A stretch of DNA of 64,000 nucleotides from G963662675 sp963676845 (GCA_963676845.2 CAXXKK010000031.1:62001-126000), one strand, 5' to 3'. Positions 53,218-61,969 are shown, counted from the first letter of the stretch. The notes: generated by a model not told the origin, from the sequence alone. Numbers and translations are program-made.

Positions 53218-53225
53218 CAAAATTA
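53218..53225 (-). promoter_or_regulatory. -7 element of the radical SAM operon
   Basis: TAATTTTG read on the minus strand, an exact TAnnTTTG match, 44 bp upstream of the start. It overlaps the first inverted repeat (53221-53243), so bound repressor would block it. Confidence 0.65.
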
Positions 53226-53258
53226 CTAAAATAATTAGTAATTGCTAAAAATATTAGC
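53221..53258. promoter_or_regulatory. Tandem operator: two CTAA-N5-TTAG inverted repeats
   Basis: Site 1 is AATTACTAA (53221-53229), five bases, TTAGTAATT (53235-53243), an exact 9-bp inverted repeat. Site 2 is GCTAA (53244-53248), five bases, TTAGC (53254-53258). Both share CTAA-N5-TTAG and start 19 bp apart. They lie between the divergent radical SAM and LexA-like genes and overlap the radical SAM -7 box, so this is the probable operator of the S24 repressor. Confidence 0.75.
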
Positions 53259-53288
53259 TAGTTTTAAAGCCAATGAAAAAAGGTTAAT

Positions 53289-54062
53289 ATGAATCATTTA
53301 GCTCAAAATATTAAATACTTAAGACGGGTAAATAAACTTACACAGTCGGAGCTTGCAGACATGTTTGAGATTAAACGCTCGCAGGTTGGAGCTTATGAAG
53401 AGGGGAGGGCGACTCCTAAAATTCAGATCATGCAGGATCTGGCAAAACAGTTTAGCCTGACTCTTGACGAGTTAATTGCTTGTGATTTTGAAACAGAAGG
53501 TTTACCAAAACCAGATTCTGTTTCTAAAGGTTTGCAGGTGCTGCCTATTGTTGTCGATGAGAAGAATGACGAATTGATTCCCATCGTTCCGGTAAAAGCT
53601 TCAGCGGGTTATTTAAACGGTTATGCTGATCCTGAATATATTGAGCAGTTACCACGTTTCTCAATGCCGGTTCCTGAGTTGTCCGGTGGGGCGACTTATC
53701 GTGTTTTTCAAATTAAGGGAGATAGCATGCTGCCTGTTTTGCCCGATTCGTATATTTTTTGTGAGTATATTGAATCTGATGTAGATATTAAGGATGGACA
53801 GGCTTATATAGTAATAACGAAAGATGATGGCTTGGTTTATAAAAGAGTTTACCAACGAAAAACCGGAAGTTTACTCTTAAAGTCTGATAATGTTGAGTAT
53901 GATTCTTACGAAATTGAAAGTGCATCTGTATTGGAGTTATGGAAAGCAAAAGGAATCTTAAGTTTTGACTTGCCTCAGCCAGAACAGATTGAAAATCAAA
54001 AAATATCCGAAACTTTATCTGAAATAAAAGAAGAAATAAGAAGGTTAAGAGAAGCTTGGTAA
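53289..54062 (+). CDS. LexA-like repressor: XRE helix-turn-helix plus S24 peptidase
   Basis: 257 residues. The N-terminal XRE domain (about 5-63, NKLTQSELADMFEIKRSQVGAYEEGRATPK) is followed by a linker and a LexA/CI-type S24 domain. The self-cleavage elements are intact: Ala106-Gly107 in KASAGY, Ser146 in KGDSMLPV and Lys185 in VYKRVY. It ends in a coiled coil (about 232-255). Proteins of this build bind DNA as dimers and are inactivated by RecA-stimulated autocleavage or by ligand. Here it is divergent from the radical SAM/DUF4130 pair and shares two inverted repeats with it, so it probably represses both directions. Canonical LexA has a different (winged) HTH. Confidence 0.92.
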   Translation: MNHLAQNIKYLRRVNKLTQSELADMFEIKRSQVGAYEEGRATPKIQIMQDLAKQFSLTLDELIACDFETEGLPKPDSVSKGLQVLPIVVDEKNDELIPIVPVKASAGYLNGYADPEYIEQLPRFSMPVPELSGGATYRVFQIKGDSMLPVLPDSYIFCEYIESDVDIKDGQAYIVITKDDGLVYKRVYQRKTGSLLLKSDNVEYDSYEIESASVLELWKAKGILSFDLPQPEQIENQKISETLSEIKEEIRRLREAW

Positions 54063-54071
54063 TTTGAAAAG

Positions 54072-54117
54072 AAATGCCTCCCTGTATGTACCTCACACAG
54101 GAAGGCATTTATATTTT
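54072..54117. terminator. Terminator between the LexA-like gene and the TonB receptor gene
   Basis: Long stem AAATGCCTcCCTGT / ACAGGaAGGCATTT with one mismatch, flanked by T-rich sequence on both strands. It probably serves both convergent genes. Confidence 0.85.
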
Positions 54118-56167
54118 AATTGAAATCCAGATGATATTTTAATCCCATACTAATCCATCGTCCTGGTTGCATTACATTACCAAGATCGACATAAGATTGA
54201 TCGAATAAATTTGATGCAGTTACATAAATTTGCATATCATCCGATTTATAATACAGTTTTACATCGGTAAGCCAATAGGGATCATATTCTGCTTCACCAG
54301 CATAACTGGCATTTTCATATTTGGCGTATGTTCCGTTTCTGTCTTGAAATGAGATTTTCCAATTGGCATAAATATTTTTCCAAATAGAATGATCAAGTCC
54401 GATTTCCAGTTTATGCTTCAGGTTATCTAATGCATAATAAGAAAGGAAGTTGTTGTCTCCTTTCTTTACATTATTATAGGAGTAGCTTGTCGTAATCTTT
54501 TTCAGGAAGAAATTTCGTTTAAGGACTTTATTGAAGTTGATGTCCACTGAAGCCTCCACTCCATCTGAGATTAACTCCGTGAGGTTTTCTGTTTTCCACA
54601 ATTCTTCTTCTGAAGAACGAACCCAGTCAATCATATCTTTCCCATTTCTATGGTAATAGGTAAAGTGTCCCTGGATTGAAGGTGTGTTATACTTCAAGCC
54701 TCCTTCAAGTGTTGTTGATTTTTCCGGGTTTAAATCAGGATTCCCCACGTTTGTTGGTCCTGAATAATATAAATCCGTGAAAGTTGGCATTCGAAGTGAT
54801 TTATTGTATGAAGTATATATCTTCAGAGGTTCAGAAATCTGATAGCTCATGTCAATTCCGGGGTAGATATTCCATTCAAAATCCAGATCAGAAATCCAGT
54901 TTGCCATGGCTCCAGCTGATACCGTGAATTTATTTATGTAGAATGTGTGTTCTAAAAAATACGAAGCTGTTGTTCGGGAATGTGACTTGGTGAAAAATTG
55001 ACCATCTTCTCCCGGAACTTCGATTGGTTCCTGTAAATCATCACCCAGAACATTACTCCATATATTTTCAGAACGAAATTCCGCTCCAAAAGCTGTTTTT
55101 CCCAATTTCCAATTAAACCAGCTGTTTAAGTTTGTTCCAAGAACATCGGTCATGTGATAATTGTGTCCTGAATACCACGAGGCCGGATTGTCGCGAAATA
55201 ATTCGAAACGATCCTGATGTCTTCTCCAATAAAGTGCCGGTGTAAAATGAAGTTTTACCCCGGTCTCCATTTTTACTGAAGCAAAAGTTGTTTTTGTTTG
55301 CTCAAACTGGTTTGGGTATGAGGGAGAATAAAAATTGTTTGCCCCAAAGGATTTGTTGGAATATCCAATTTGTATATCCAGATCTCCGGGAGTTGTTTTT
55401 AAGTTTCCCTGATAAAAAACATTGTACGTGTCGAAATCTGTATTGACAATGTACCCGTCAGATGATGAATTACTAACAGCAATAAAGCTGTTGAGCTTTC
55501 CTGTTGATACATTTCCGGAAAGGTTTAAATCGCGGAGTTGATGTTCCCCAAACGACACATCTGCATCCAGTGCATTTGAATCATCGGTTTCTGTGATGAT
55601 GTTAATTGCTCCGGAAAAAGCGTTTGGACCATAAACCCGGGCTGATGGGCCTTCCAAAATTTCAATACGTTTGATGCTTTTAAAACTAACCGGCAGGTTG
55701 AGGCTGTGATGGCCGGTTTGCGGATCGGAAATGTTTATTCCGTTGAGAAGAATGAGGGTTTGATCGAAACTACCTCCCCTGACTGATACGTCAGCTTGTA
55801 TACCATATTTCCCTCGTTGTCGAATGTCGACGCCAATGGCATACTCCAGAAGGTCTTGTAAACTGCTGGCCGGAGCCGCTTCGATCTCATCACGCTCGAT
55901 CACGGAAACAATCCGTGCCACCTGCGAGTAGCTTGCAGGTGCTCTTTGGGCACTAACCTCAATCTCATCAAGGTCGTATTCCATGCTAACTTTCGTGGTG
56001 TCGATCTGGGCAGAAGCATCATTAGGCAAGGCTACAGTAAGGTAAGTTACAGCAAGAACTGCAATTTTTACCTGTTTCCTTAATGCCTGGAACAATGAAT
56101 ACTTTTGTCCTCCCCAACGTTTGAAAGTGAGCATTTGAGCCCTTTCGTTGTTGATACACTTTTTCAT
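54116..56167 (-). CDS. TonB-dependent outer-membrane receptor (BtuB/FepA-like)
   Basis: 683 residues. The plug domain (about 68-180) has DEIEVSAQRAPASYSQVARIVSVIERDEIE and VSVRGGSFDQTLILLNGINISDP; a 22-strand barrel follows and ends LDFN. The signal region is unusually long (about 55 residues) and carries an RWGGQKYSLFQALRKQVKI motif before the hydrophobic core. From memory, a similar leader precedes cobalamin-linked receptors in Bacteroidota, so vitamin B12 or a related corrinoid is one possible substrate. No cobalamin riboswitch is seen upstream and no SusD or transport genes are adjacent, so the substrate stays open. Confidence 0.88.
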   Translation of the reverse strand: MKKCINNERAQMLTFKRWGGQKYSLFQALRKQVKIAVLAVTYLTVALPNDASAQIDTTKVSMEYDLDEIEVSAQRAPASYSQVARIVSVIERDEIEAAPASSLQDLLEYAIGVDIRQRGKYGIQADVSVRGGSFDQTLILLNGINISDPQTGHHSLNLPVSFKSIKRIEILEGPSARVYGPNAFSGAINIITETDDSNALDADVSFGEHQLRDLNLSGNVSTGKLNSFIAVSNSSSDGYIVNTDFDTYNVFYQGNLKTTPGDLDIQIGYSNKSFGANNFYSPSYPNQFEQTKTTFASVKMETGVKLHFTPALYWRRHQDRFELFRDNPASWYSGHNYHMTDVLGTNLNSWFNWKLGKTAFGAEFRSENIWSNVLGDDLQEPIEVPGEDGQFFTKSHSRTTASYFLEHTFYINKFTVSAGAMANWISDLDFEWNIYPGIDMSYQISEPLKIYTSYNKSLRMPTFTDLYYSGPTNVGNPDLNPEKSTTLEGGLKYNTPSIQGHFTYYHRNGKDMIDWVRSSEEELWKTENLTELISDGVEASVDINFNKVLKRNFFLKKITTSYSYNNVKKGDNNFLSYYALDNLKHKLEIGLDHSIWKNIYANWKISFQDRNGTYAKYENASYAGEAEYDPYWLTDVKLYYKSDDMQIYVTASNLFDQSYVDLGNVMQPGRWISMGLKYHLDFN

Positions 56168-56196
56168 TAAATAATTGAATTTATAATTCAGGCCAG

Positions 56197-56204
56197 CAAA
56201 AGTA
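56197..56204 (-). promoter_or_regulatory. -7 element of the TonB receptor gene
   Basis: TACTTTTG on the minus strand, 29 bp upstream of the receptor start. The -33 region is T-rich but not TTTG. Confidence 0.55.
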
Positions 56205-56459
56205 TTGAATAATTATTGTGAAAAAGGAAAAATAAGTAGATGTAATCTTATAAATTACAAAAAAATCACTTCAATTCAGATATAATCCAGATAAAAAAAC
56301 TTGTTTAAAAACAGAAAATAAAAACTAAACAGTTTTATGTAAATTACCGTAAATGATCTTGTGTGCTGATAATCAGCTCTAATAAATTTCCTTTATGCTG
56401 AATAAATAAAATCTAATAATAAAAGACTCTAAATTCTTTTATTTCATGTTTTTGTAATT

Positions 56460-56467
56460 TATATTTG
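56460..56467 (+). promoter_or_regulatory. -7 element of the ECF sigma factor gene
   Basis: TATATTTG, an exact TAnnTTTG match, 31 bp before the ATG. Confidence 0.55.
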
Positions 56468-56498
56468 TTCTAAACAATAACAGATAAAACTTTTTGCC

Positions 56499-57005
56499 AT
56501 GACACAACTACAGTTTAATAACGCATTACTTGGATTGCAAGACAAACTTTTGTATTACGCACTTAGTTTGACATCAGATCACGAAAAAGCACAAGATTTG
56601 CTTCAAGAGACTTTTTTGAAAGCATTAACTTATCGTGATAAGTTTACACAGAACACAAATTTTAAAGCCTGGATTTATACAATAATGAAGAATACCTTCA
56701 TTAATAATTACAGGAGAAACATGAAAGCTAAAAATACTTTTGATGCATCGAATAATGAATTTAATATGAAGATGACTAAAGATAAAGTTTATCCATCTCC
56801 GGATTCATTCTATAGCTCAAAAGAAATTTTGAAGAGTATTAATTCATTGGAGGATGAATATAAGGTTCCTTTTAAAATGTTTTTAGACGGTTATAAGTAT
56901 AAAGAGATTGCAGAACACTTAAATCTTCCATTAGGTACAATTAAGAGTCGTATCTTCTTTACAAGAAAGAAATTGGAGAAGTCATTAAAAGAATACGCAA
57001 ATTAG
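56499..57005 (+). CDS. ECF RNA polymerase sigma factor (stand-alone)
   Basis: 168 residues with region 2 (LYYALSLTSDHEKAQDLLQETFLKALTYRDKF, KAWIYTIMKNTFINNYRR) and region 4 (EDEYKVPFKMFLDGYKYKEIAEHLNLPLGTIKSRIFFTRKKL). No anti-sigma gene is adjacent. Stand-alone factors of this type with SLEDEYKVPFKMFLDGYKYKEIA are common in Bacteroidota and are often controlled at the level of expression. The target regulon is not visible. It has its own promoter and terminator. Confidence 0.93.
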   Translation: MTQLQFNNALLGLQDKLLYYALSLTSDHEKAQDLLQETFLKALTYRDKFTQNTNFKAWIYTIMKNTFINNYRRNMKAKNTFDASNNEFNMKMTKDKVYPSPDSFYSSKEILKSINSLEDEYKVPFKMFLDGYKYKEIAEHLNLPLGTIKSRIFFTRKKLEKSLKEYAN

Positions 57006-57051
57006 ATTTTTTATAAAGAAAAAGAATAGAGATTTATTGGTTTTAGTATTG

Positions 57052-57086
57052 AAGATGATCTACAGTGTAGGTCATCTTTTTTATTT
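57052..57086 (+). terminator. Terminator of the stand-alone sigma factor gene
   Basis: 13-bp stem AAGATGATCTACA / TGTAGGTCATCTT with one G-T pair, followed by a T tract. Confidence 0.88.
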
Positions 57087-57094
57087 TAATCTTT

Positions 57095-57102
57095 TAATTT
57101 TG
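57095..57102 (+). promoter_or_regulatory. -7 element of the DJ-1 gene
   Basis: TAATTTTG, an exact TAnnTTTG match, 36 bp before the ATG and just after the preceding terminator. Confidence 0.55.
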
Positions 57103-57138
57103 AGCTAAACTGAATTATAAAATAAAAGATCATTCATT

Positions 57139-57696
57139 ATGAAAAAAATTGCAGTACATCTTGCCCCTGGATTTGAAGAAGTTGAAGCTATTACAATCAT
57201 TGATGTGTTGAGGAGAGCTGAATTTGATGTTTTAACTGTTTCTATAACAGAAGATAATAAGGTTACAGGAGCTCACGATGTTCCGGTAATTGCAGATAAG
57301 CTTTTTGAGGAGATTAATTATTCCGAAATCGATATGATTATTCTTCCAGGAGGAATGCCGGGAAGTAAGAATCTGGATCAACACGATGGTTTAAAAAAGC
57401 AGATTCTATCTTTTAAAGCTGCAGATAAACCAATGGGGGCTATTTGTGCGGCGCCTATGGTCTTAGGTCATTTAAATGTATTGGACGGTAAAAACGCAGT
57501 TTGCTATCCTGGTTTTGAAAAGGAGCTTTATGGTGCAGATGTTGTATCTGAGCCTGCAGTTATTGATGGAAAAATAGTTACAGGACGGGGAGTAGGGGCA
57601 GCCTTACACTTTTCGTTAAAGGTTGTTGAATTATTGGATAGTAAGGCTAAGGCAGATAAACTCGCTAATGCAATGTTGGTTCCAGCCTGGAGTTAA
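57139..57696 (+). CDS. DJ-1 family protein (DJ-1/PfpI superfamily)
   Basis: 185 residues. The reactive Cys103 lies in GAICAAPMVL at the nucleophile elbow, with its partner Glu16 in APGFEEVEAITIIDVLRR, the DJ-1 rather than the PfpI protease arrangement. Members act as oxidative-stress sensors or as deglycase/glyoxalase-type enzymes; activity of this one is unknown. It is convergent with a TPR histidine kinase, whose stop overlaps by four bases. Confidence 0.94.
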   Translation: MKKIAVHLAPGFEEVEAITIIDVLRRAEFDVLTVSITEDNKVTGAHDVPVIADKLFEEINYSEIDMIILPGGMPGSKNLDQHDGLKKQILSFKAADKPMGAICAAPMVLGHLNVLDGKNAVCYPGFEKELYGADVVSEPAVIDGKIVTGRGVGAALHFSLKVVELLDSKAKADKLANAMLVPAWS

Positions 57697-59729
57697 GCTT
57701 TTTCGTGGGTAGGAATTGTAAAATAAAAGGTACTTCCTTTATTGAGATCACTTTCTACCCAAATTTCTCCTTTATTGTTTTTTACAAATTCGTGGCAAAG
57801 GATTAGTCCCAAACCAGATCCACTTTCATCATTTGTCCCTTTGTGTTTAACTTTGGAATCAATCCGGAAAAGGTTTTTTATGTCATTTTCAGAGATTCCA
57901 ATTCCTTGATCTTTTACTGAGACTGTAACAGAATCATTCTTTTTTGATATTGATGTAATGATTTTAGATTCTTCAAAGGAGAATTTTATTGCATTGTAGA
58001 TAAGGTTTCTCAATACTGTTTCAATCATTGATGGATCTGCAAAGACGATTGTATTTTCATCTACTTGTGAAATTAGTTGAATATTTTTATCCTGAGCTGG
58101 CGTTTTTAAAAGTGATTCTACTCTTTCATATACTTTTAAAAAATCAAAACTTACAGGGTCATATTTAATTCTTCCTGTTTGTGAGCGGCTCCAAACTAAT
58201 AGATTTTGAAGGAGGCGAAAAATAGAATTGGTTGATTTATGGATGTCACCTGCATATTTCTTTCTATCTTCATTTGAGAATCGGTCATATTCTTTTTCCA
58301 GAATATAGGAATAACCTAAAACTGTGTGGAATGGATTTTTTAAGTCATGGGCAAAAATGGAGAAAAATTTATTTTTTGAGGCATTTAGTTCTTCGAGTTC
58401 AATTTTTTGTTTTTCAATTTGATCGTTTTTCCTACTTAAAAGATTATTCGTTCTCTTAATTAGAAAATATCCCCATGAAGTAATGCCAACTATTATAATT
58501 AGAAATATAATTGCACTTATACCATATGTTCGGATGACTTTATTTTTCTGAATTGTAATATTTGCAAGTTCATTTTCTGCATTTAATCGATTAATCTCAG
58601 CTTCTTTCTTTTCTGTTTGATAAAATGCTTCCAGTTCTTCAATTCGGGTTACTTGTTCATCAGCTAATAAACTGTCGGTGTAAAACTTAAAAGATTTATA
58701 GGATTCTAAGGCTTCTTCAATATCCCCTAATTCTTCATAAGCTTTGGAAAGGTCTTCGTAAAAGAGGGTTTGCAAGTAATATGCATGTTCAAGTGAATTA
58801 GCTATTTCTAGTCCTTCATCAAAGGTTGAGATTGCCTGTTTGTATTCTCCCATAGCAAGGTATGCATCACCAATGCCCTGAAGTACGTGTGATGTGTACC
58901 GCTTGTTATTTATATTTTTAAATACATCTAAAGCATCGTTGTAATATTCTAACCCTGCTGAGTAATTACCTTCATCGACATATATTGATGCAATATTGTT
59001 TAGTAATGCTGCCGTGCGTAGTTCGTTATTTTGTTCTTTAAACTGCTCAAGTGATAATTCATAATAATATTTTGCTGAATCTAATTCTGCAGTCATGTAA
59101 TGAATAACGCCAATTCCATTTAAATAAACTGGTATGCTTTCTTCGATATTCTCTTGTATGCTTATGGTTAAAGCTTTTCTGTAATATTCTAGTGATTTGT
59201 CGAATTTTGAAACATCTGAGTAAAGCTGGGCAATATTTGAGTAGGTTCTTACAGTTAGAATCTTATTTCCCGTTTCTTCAAAGAATGAAAGCGCAGTAAG
59301 AAAATCAGATAATGCTTCATCATTTTCACCGTGAAAAAAGTGAGATAATCCACATGAACGGTGAAGTTCTCCCAATAAATTAAAATCTTCTGAATTTTTT
59401 AAAAGCTCTTTTGCTTTTTGATAATAAACAATAGCTAACCCATATTCTTCATGAGAATAATAAGTGTCAGCAATAGAAATATATGCTTTACCTGTTATTT
59501 CTGAATTTTGGGTATTATTCCCAATTTCTAATGCATCATTTGCATAATTTAAAGCCAGGCTGCTGTCTGTTTCGCAGTATGATGAAGAAAGCTGGATATA
59601 TATTTCAGCTTTTGCGTTTCCTGTTAATTCAGGAAGTATCTGAAGTAAACTGTCAGCTCTTTCTTGCGAATGTAAAGAAAAGTGAAACAGAAGAAATAAT
59701 AGAAAACCAAGTCTTTTTATCAGATTCAT
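57693..59729 (-). CDS. TPR-containing sensor histidine kinase
   Basis: 678 residues. A signal peptide (about 1-21) is followed by a periplasmic array of about seven tetratricopeptide repeats (40-350; LAIVYYQKAKELL, SLEYYRKALTISI, GLEYYNDALDVFKN, AISTFDEGLEIA). A coiled coil, one membrane helix (about 397-420, TYGISAIIFLIIIVGITSWGY), HisKA with FAHDLKNPFHTVLGYS and a HATPase domain (NLIYNAIKFSFEES, GSGLGLILCHEFV) complete it. This architecture is typical of Bacteroidota, where TPRs replace the usual sensor. No response regulator is adjacent. Confidence 0.93.
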   Translation of the reverse strand: MNLIKRLGFLLFLLFHFSLHSQERADSLLQILPELTGNAKAEIYIQLSSSYCETDSSLALNYANDALEIGNNTQNSEITGKAYISIADTYYSHEEYGLAIVYYQKAKELLKNSEDFNLLGELHRSCGLSHFFHGENDEALSDFLTALSFFEETGNKILTVRTYSNIAQLYSDVSKFDKSLEYYRKALTISIQENIEESIPVYLNGIGVIHYMTAELDSAKYYYELSLEQFKEQNNELRTAALLNNIASIYVDEGNYSAGLEYYNDALDVFKNINNKRYTSHVLQGIGDAYLAMGEYKQAISTFDEGLEIANSLEHAYYLQTLFYEDLSKAYEELGDIEEALESYKSFKFYTDSLLADEQVTRIEELEAFYQTEKKEAEINRLNAENELANITIQKNKVIRTYGISAIIFLIIIVGITSWGYFLIKRTNNLLSRKNDQIEKQKIELEELNASKNKFFSIFAHDLKNPFHTVLGYSYILEKEYDRFSNEDRKKYAGDIHKSTNSIFRLLQNLLVWSRSQTGRIKYDPVSFDFLKVYERVESLLKTPAQDKNIQLISQVDENTIVFADPSMIETVLRNLIYNAIKFSFEESKIITSISKKNDSVTVSVKDQGIGISENDIKNLFRIDSKVKHKGTNDESGSGLGLILCHEFVKNNKGEIWVESDLNKGSTFYFTIPTHEKA

Positions 59730-59818
59730 AGATCAAAACTAATATAATGTTTCAATACAAAATATTAATTCTTTTTAAAAAGAAGAATTCTAAAACATAT
59801 ACTATGAGCATAGTAATG

Positions 59819-61729
59819 TTATTGATTATTCCATTTATCAATGCTTTTTAAATTTCGGGTGTTTATAATATTTTTTGCATCAGGAGTATATAGAAACTCA
59901 AGTTCTTCTTTAAAATAATCATTGATCTTCCCTCTAACCATCTTCATAACAGAATTAAGCAGGTAATTTTGTTCTGTAAATGCTTCGGGAAGTATTGCTA
60001 TTGTTGCCGGAAGCCAACGTTCAGGAAACATATTCTGGTATTCACCGCCAGATTTGTATTTATCAATCTCTTGTTGAATTAACGTAAGGCTTTCCCGATT
60101 TCCTTCATCTGATCCGGGCATGATATTCTTCGATTCCAGATGTTGATTAATAGCTTGAACATTAGGAACGATAAGTCCACACGTAAATGGATTTTGCTCA
60201 TTATATAGCATGCACTGATCAATTATTTTTGATTGGTCAACAATGGCTTCTTCAATTCCTTCAGGGCTATATTTTTCTCCATCATTTCCAATTAATAAGC
60301 TTTTAAAGCGTCCAAGTACATAAAGAAATCCATCAGAATCCACAAAACCCATGTCTCCCGTGTGAAGCCAACCATCTTTTATAGTTTCGGCTGTTGCATC
60401 CGGGTTTTTCCAATATCCCAGCATTACATTTCCACCTTTAATTACAATTTCGCCTTTTTTACCAAGTGGCATTTCATGCCCTTCATTATCTAGTATTTTT
60501 ATTTCAAGATCTTTAACCAGTTTCCCTGAAGATCCGAATTTAATAGCATGTAAGGCATTGGATGAAATTACAGGAGAAGCTTCTGAGAGGCCGTAACCCT
60601 GGCACATGGGAATTCCAATTGCATAGAAAAAACGCTGAAGTTCAATGTCTAGTAATGCACCACCTCCAATAAATAATTCCATTTTCCCTCCAAAACTTTC
60701 TCTGATCTTAGAAAATAATATTTTATCGTAAAGAGAAAGTAGAGGTTTGTATAAAGTACGTGCTCCTTTACCTTTATCATGTCCATTTCCATTGTGTTTG
60801 TAGGAAATTTTCATGGCATGATTAAAAAGCTTTTCAGTCGTTTTGCCTTTTTGACGAATACCTGATTCAATGCCTTTTCTAAAATTTTTTGCAATAGCAG
60901 GAACACTCATTAAAACATTGGGTTGTACTTCTTTTATATTCTTAGGTATGTTTTTTAAGGTCTCCATCGGAGTTTTCCCCGTTTCCAAAGAAGCAATACT
61001 GGCTCCCTTGTACATGAATGCATATAGGCAGGCTGTATGAGCAAATGCATGATCCCAAGGTAAAAATGCCAGTGTCTTCCATTCAGGGGTTATTTCCATT
61101 AAAGAATGGCTCTGTATCACATTTGAAACATAGTTGTTGTGAGAAAGCATGATTCCCTTAGGATCAGCCGTTGTTCCGGATGTATATGAAATATTGGCGA
61201 TGTCATCTGCTTGTACAGATTGGTAAGTAGTTTCTAATTTTTCCCGGTTTTTTCGTAAGATTGTTTTTCCCGAATTGATTAAATCATCGAAGTTATATTC
61301 GTTATCTTCAAGATTGTCTTTTTTATCAAGATGTATAACTTGTTTTAAATCAGGTAATTCTTTTCTGATTTCTTCAATTTTGGGTGCTTGATCTTTAGAT
61401 ACAATTATCATTTTAGCTCCTGAGTGGAGTAGGCGAAATTTTAATTCGTTTTTAGCATCAAGTTTCACAGAAAGGGGAACGTTGATGCCTCCAGCGTATA
61501 AAATCCCAAGTTCTGATATAATCCAGTTATTTCTTCCTTCGGACAAAAGTGCAATACGATCTCCTTTTTCTATTCCAATATCCTGAAGCGAAGCTGCAAA
61601 GCTTAATACCAGATCTCTGGTTTTTTTATAAGTGGTGCTTGTATATTTACCATTCGATTTTTCCCACAAATAGGTGTTGTTCGGATATTTTTTCACACTA
61701 TTTTCAAAAAGATCAATTATTGTTTTCAT
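59819..61729 (-). CDS. Long-chain acyl-CoA ligase (AMP-forming)
   Basis: 636 residues of the adenylate-forming superfamily. The P-loop is SYTSGTTADPKG, followed by the gate/A5 region QGYGLSEASPVIS, HTGDMGFVDSDGFLYVLGR (A7) and the catalytic-lysine region GEKYSPEGIEEAI (A10 altered, as in eukaryote-like long-chain ligases). It activates fatty acids to acyl-CoA via acyl-AMP. It stands alone; a 17-bp palindrome lies 93 bp upstream of its start, in the divergent region shared with the next gene. Confidence 0.93.
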   Translation of the reverse strand: MKTIIDLFENSVKKYPNNTYLWEKSNGKYTSTTYKKTRDLVLSFAASLQDIGIEKGDRIALLSEGRNNWIISELGILYAGGINVPLSVKLDAKNELKFRLLHSGAKMIIVSKDQAPKIEEIRKELPDLKQVIHLDKKDNLEDNEYNFDDLINSGKTILRKNREKLETTYQSVQADDIANISYTSGTTADPKGIMLSHNNYVSNVIQSHSLMEITPEWKTLAFLPWDHAFAHTACLYAFMYKGASIASLETGKTPMETLKNIPKNIKEVQPNVLMSVPAIAKNFRKGIESGIRQKGKTTEKLFNHAMKISYKHNGNGHDKGKGARTLYKPLLSLYDKILFSKIRESFGGKMELFIGGGALLDIELQRFFYAIGIPMCQGYGLSEASPVISSNALHAIKFGSSGKLVKDLEIKILDNEGHEMPLGKKGEIVIKGGNVMLGYWKNPDATAETIKDGWLHTGDMGFVDSDGFLYVLGRFKSLLIGNDGEKYSPEGIEEAIVDQSKIIDQCMLYNEQNPFTCGLIVPNVQAINQHLESKNIMPGSDEGNRESLTLIQQEIDKYKSGGEYQNMFPERWLPATIAILPEAFTEQNYLLNSVMKMVRGKINDYFKEELEFLYTPDAKNIINTRNLKSIDKWNNQ

Positions 61730-61821
61730 AAATCAGCCTTTCATTAAGCGGCCTTAAAAATAGGAAAAAATGGCTATCAAGCTTACTTCTTGTGAATAGC
61801 CAGCCAAAACGAAAGTGTTAT

Positions 61822-61838
61822 TCTTTCAAATTGAAAGA
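61822..61838. promoter_or_regulatory. 17-bp palindrome between the acyl-CoA ligase and phosphatase-like genes
   Basis: TCTTTCAA (61822-61829), one base, TTGAAAGA (61831-61838). It is an exact inverted repeat in a 240-bp divergent region, a possible operator for either gene. Confidence 0.5.
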
Positions 61839-61938
61839 GAAAAGTTTTATTCATGTTGATTTTCTGTAAAGGATTTTTATTTCTTAGAACAATCAGAAAA
61901 CTCTCATTTCGTTTACTTAAGGATTAATTTTCTTTTTA

Positions 61939-61946
61939 TACATTTG
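61939..61946 (+). promoter_or_regulatory. -7 element of the phosphatase-like gene
   Basis: TACATTTG, an exact TAnnTTTG match, 23 bp before the ATG at 61970. Confidence 0.55.
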
Positions 61947-61969
61947 AAATCCTGAAACCAAATAATACC

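Larger units (their letters stand above)
56168..56498. other. Divergent promoter region, TonB receptor and ECF sigma factor
   Basis: 331 bp, very AT-rich, without a gene. It holds the receptor -7 element (56197-56204) and the sigma-gene -7 element (56460-56467). The conserved cobalamin riboswitch core (CCACTG and GGGAA-type segments) is not present on the minus strand. Confidence 0.5.

Noticed and set aside
56168..56498. Cobalamin riboswitch upstream of the TonB receptor
   Set aside because: The region is almost purely A/T and lacks the conserved riboswitch core segments on the relevant strand.
59769..59784. Perfect palindrome TTCTTTTTAAAAAGAA as a terminator of the acyl-CoA ligase gene
   Set aside because: The stem is all A-T except two pairs and would be too weak; it is more likely a chance feature of AT-rich DNA.
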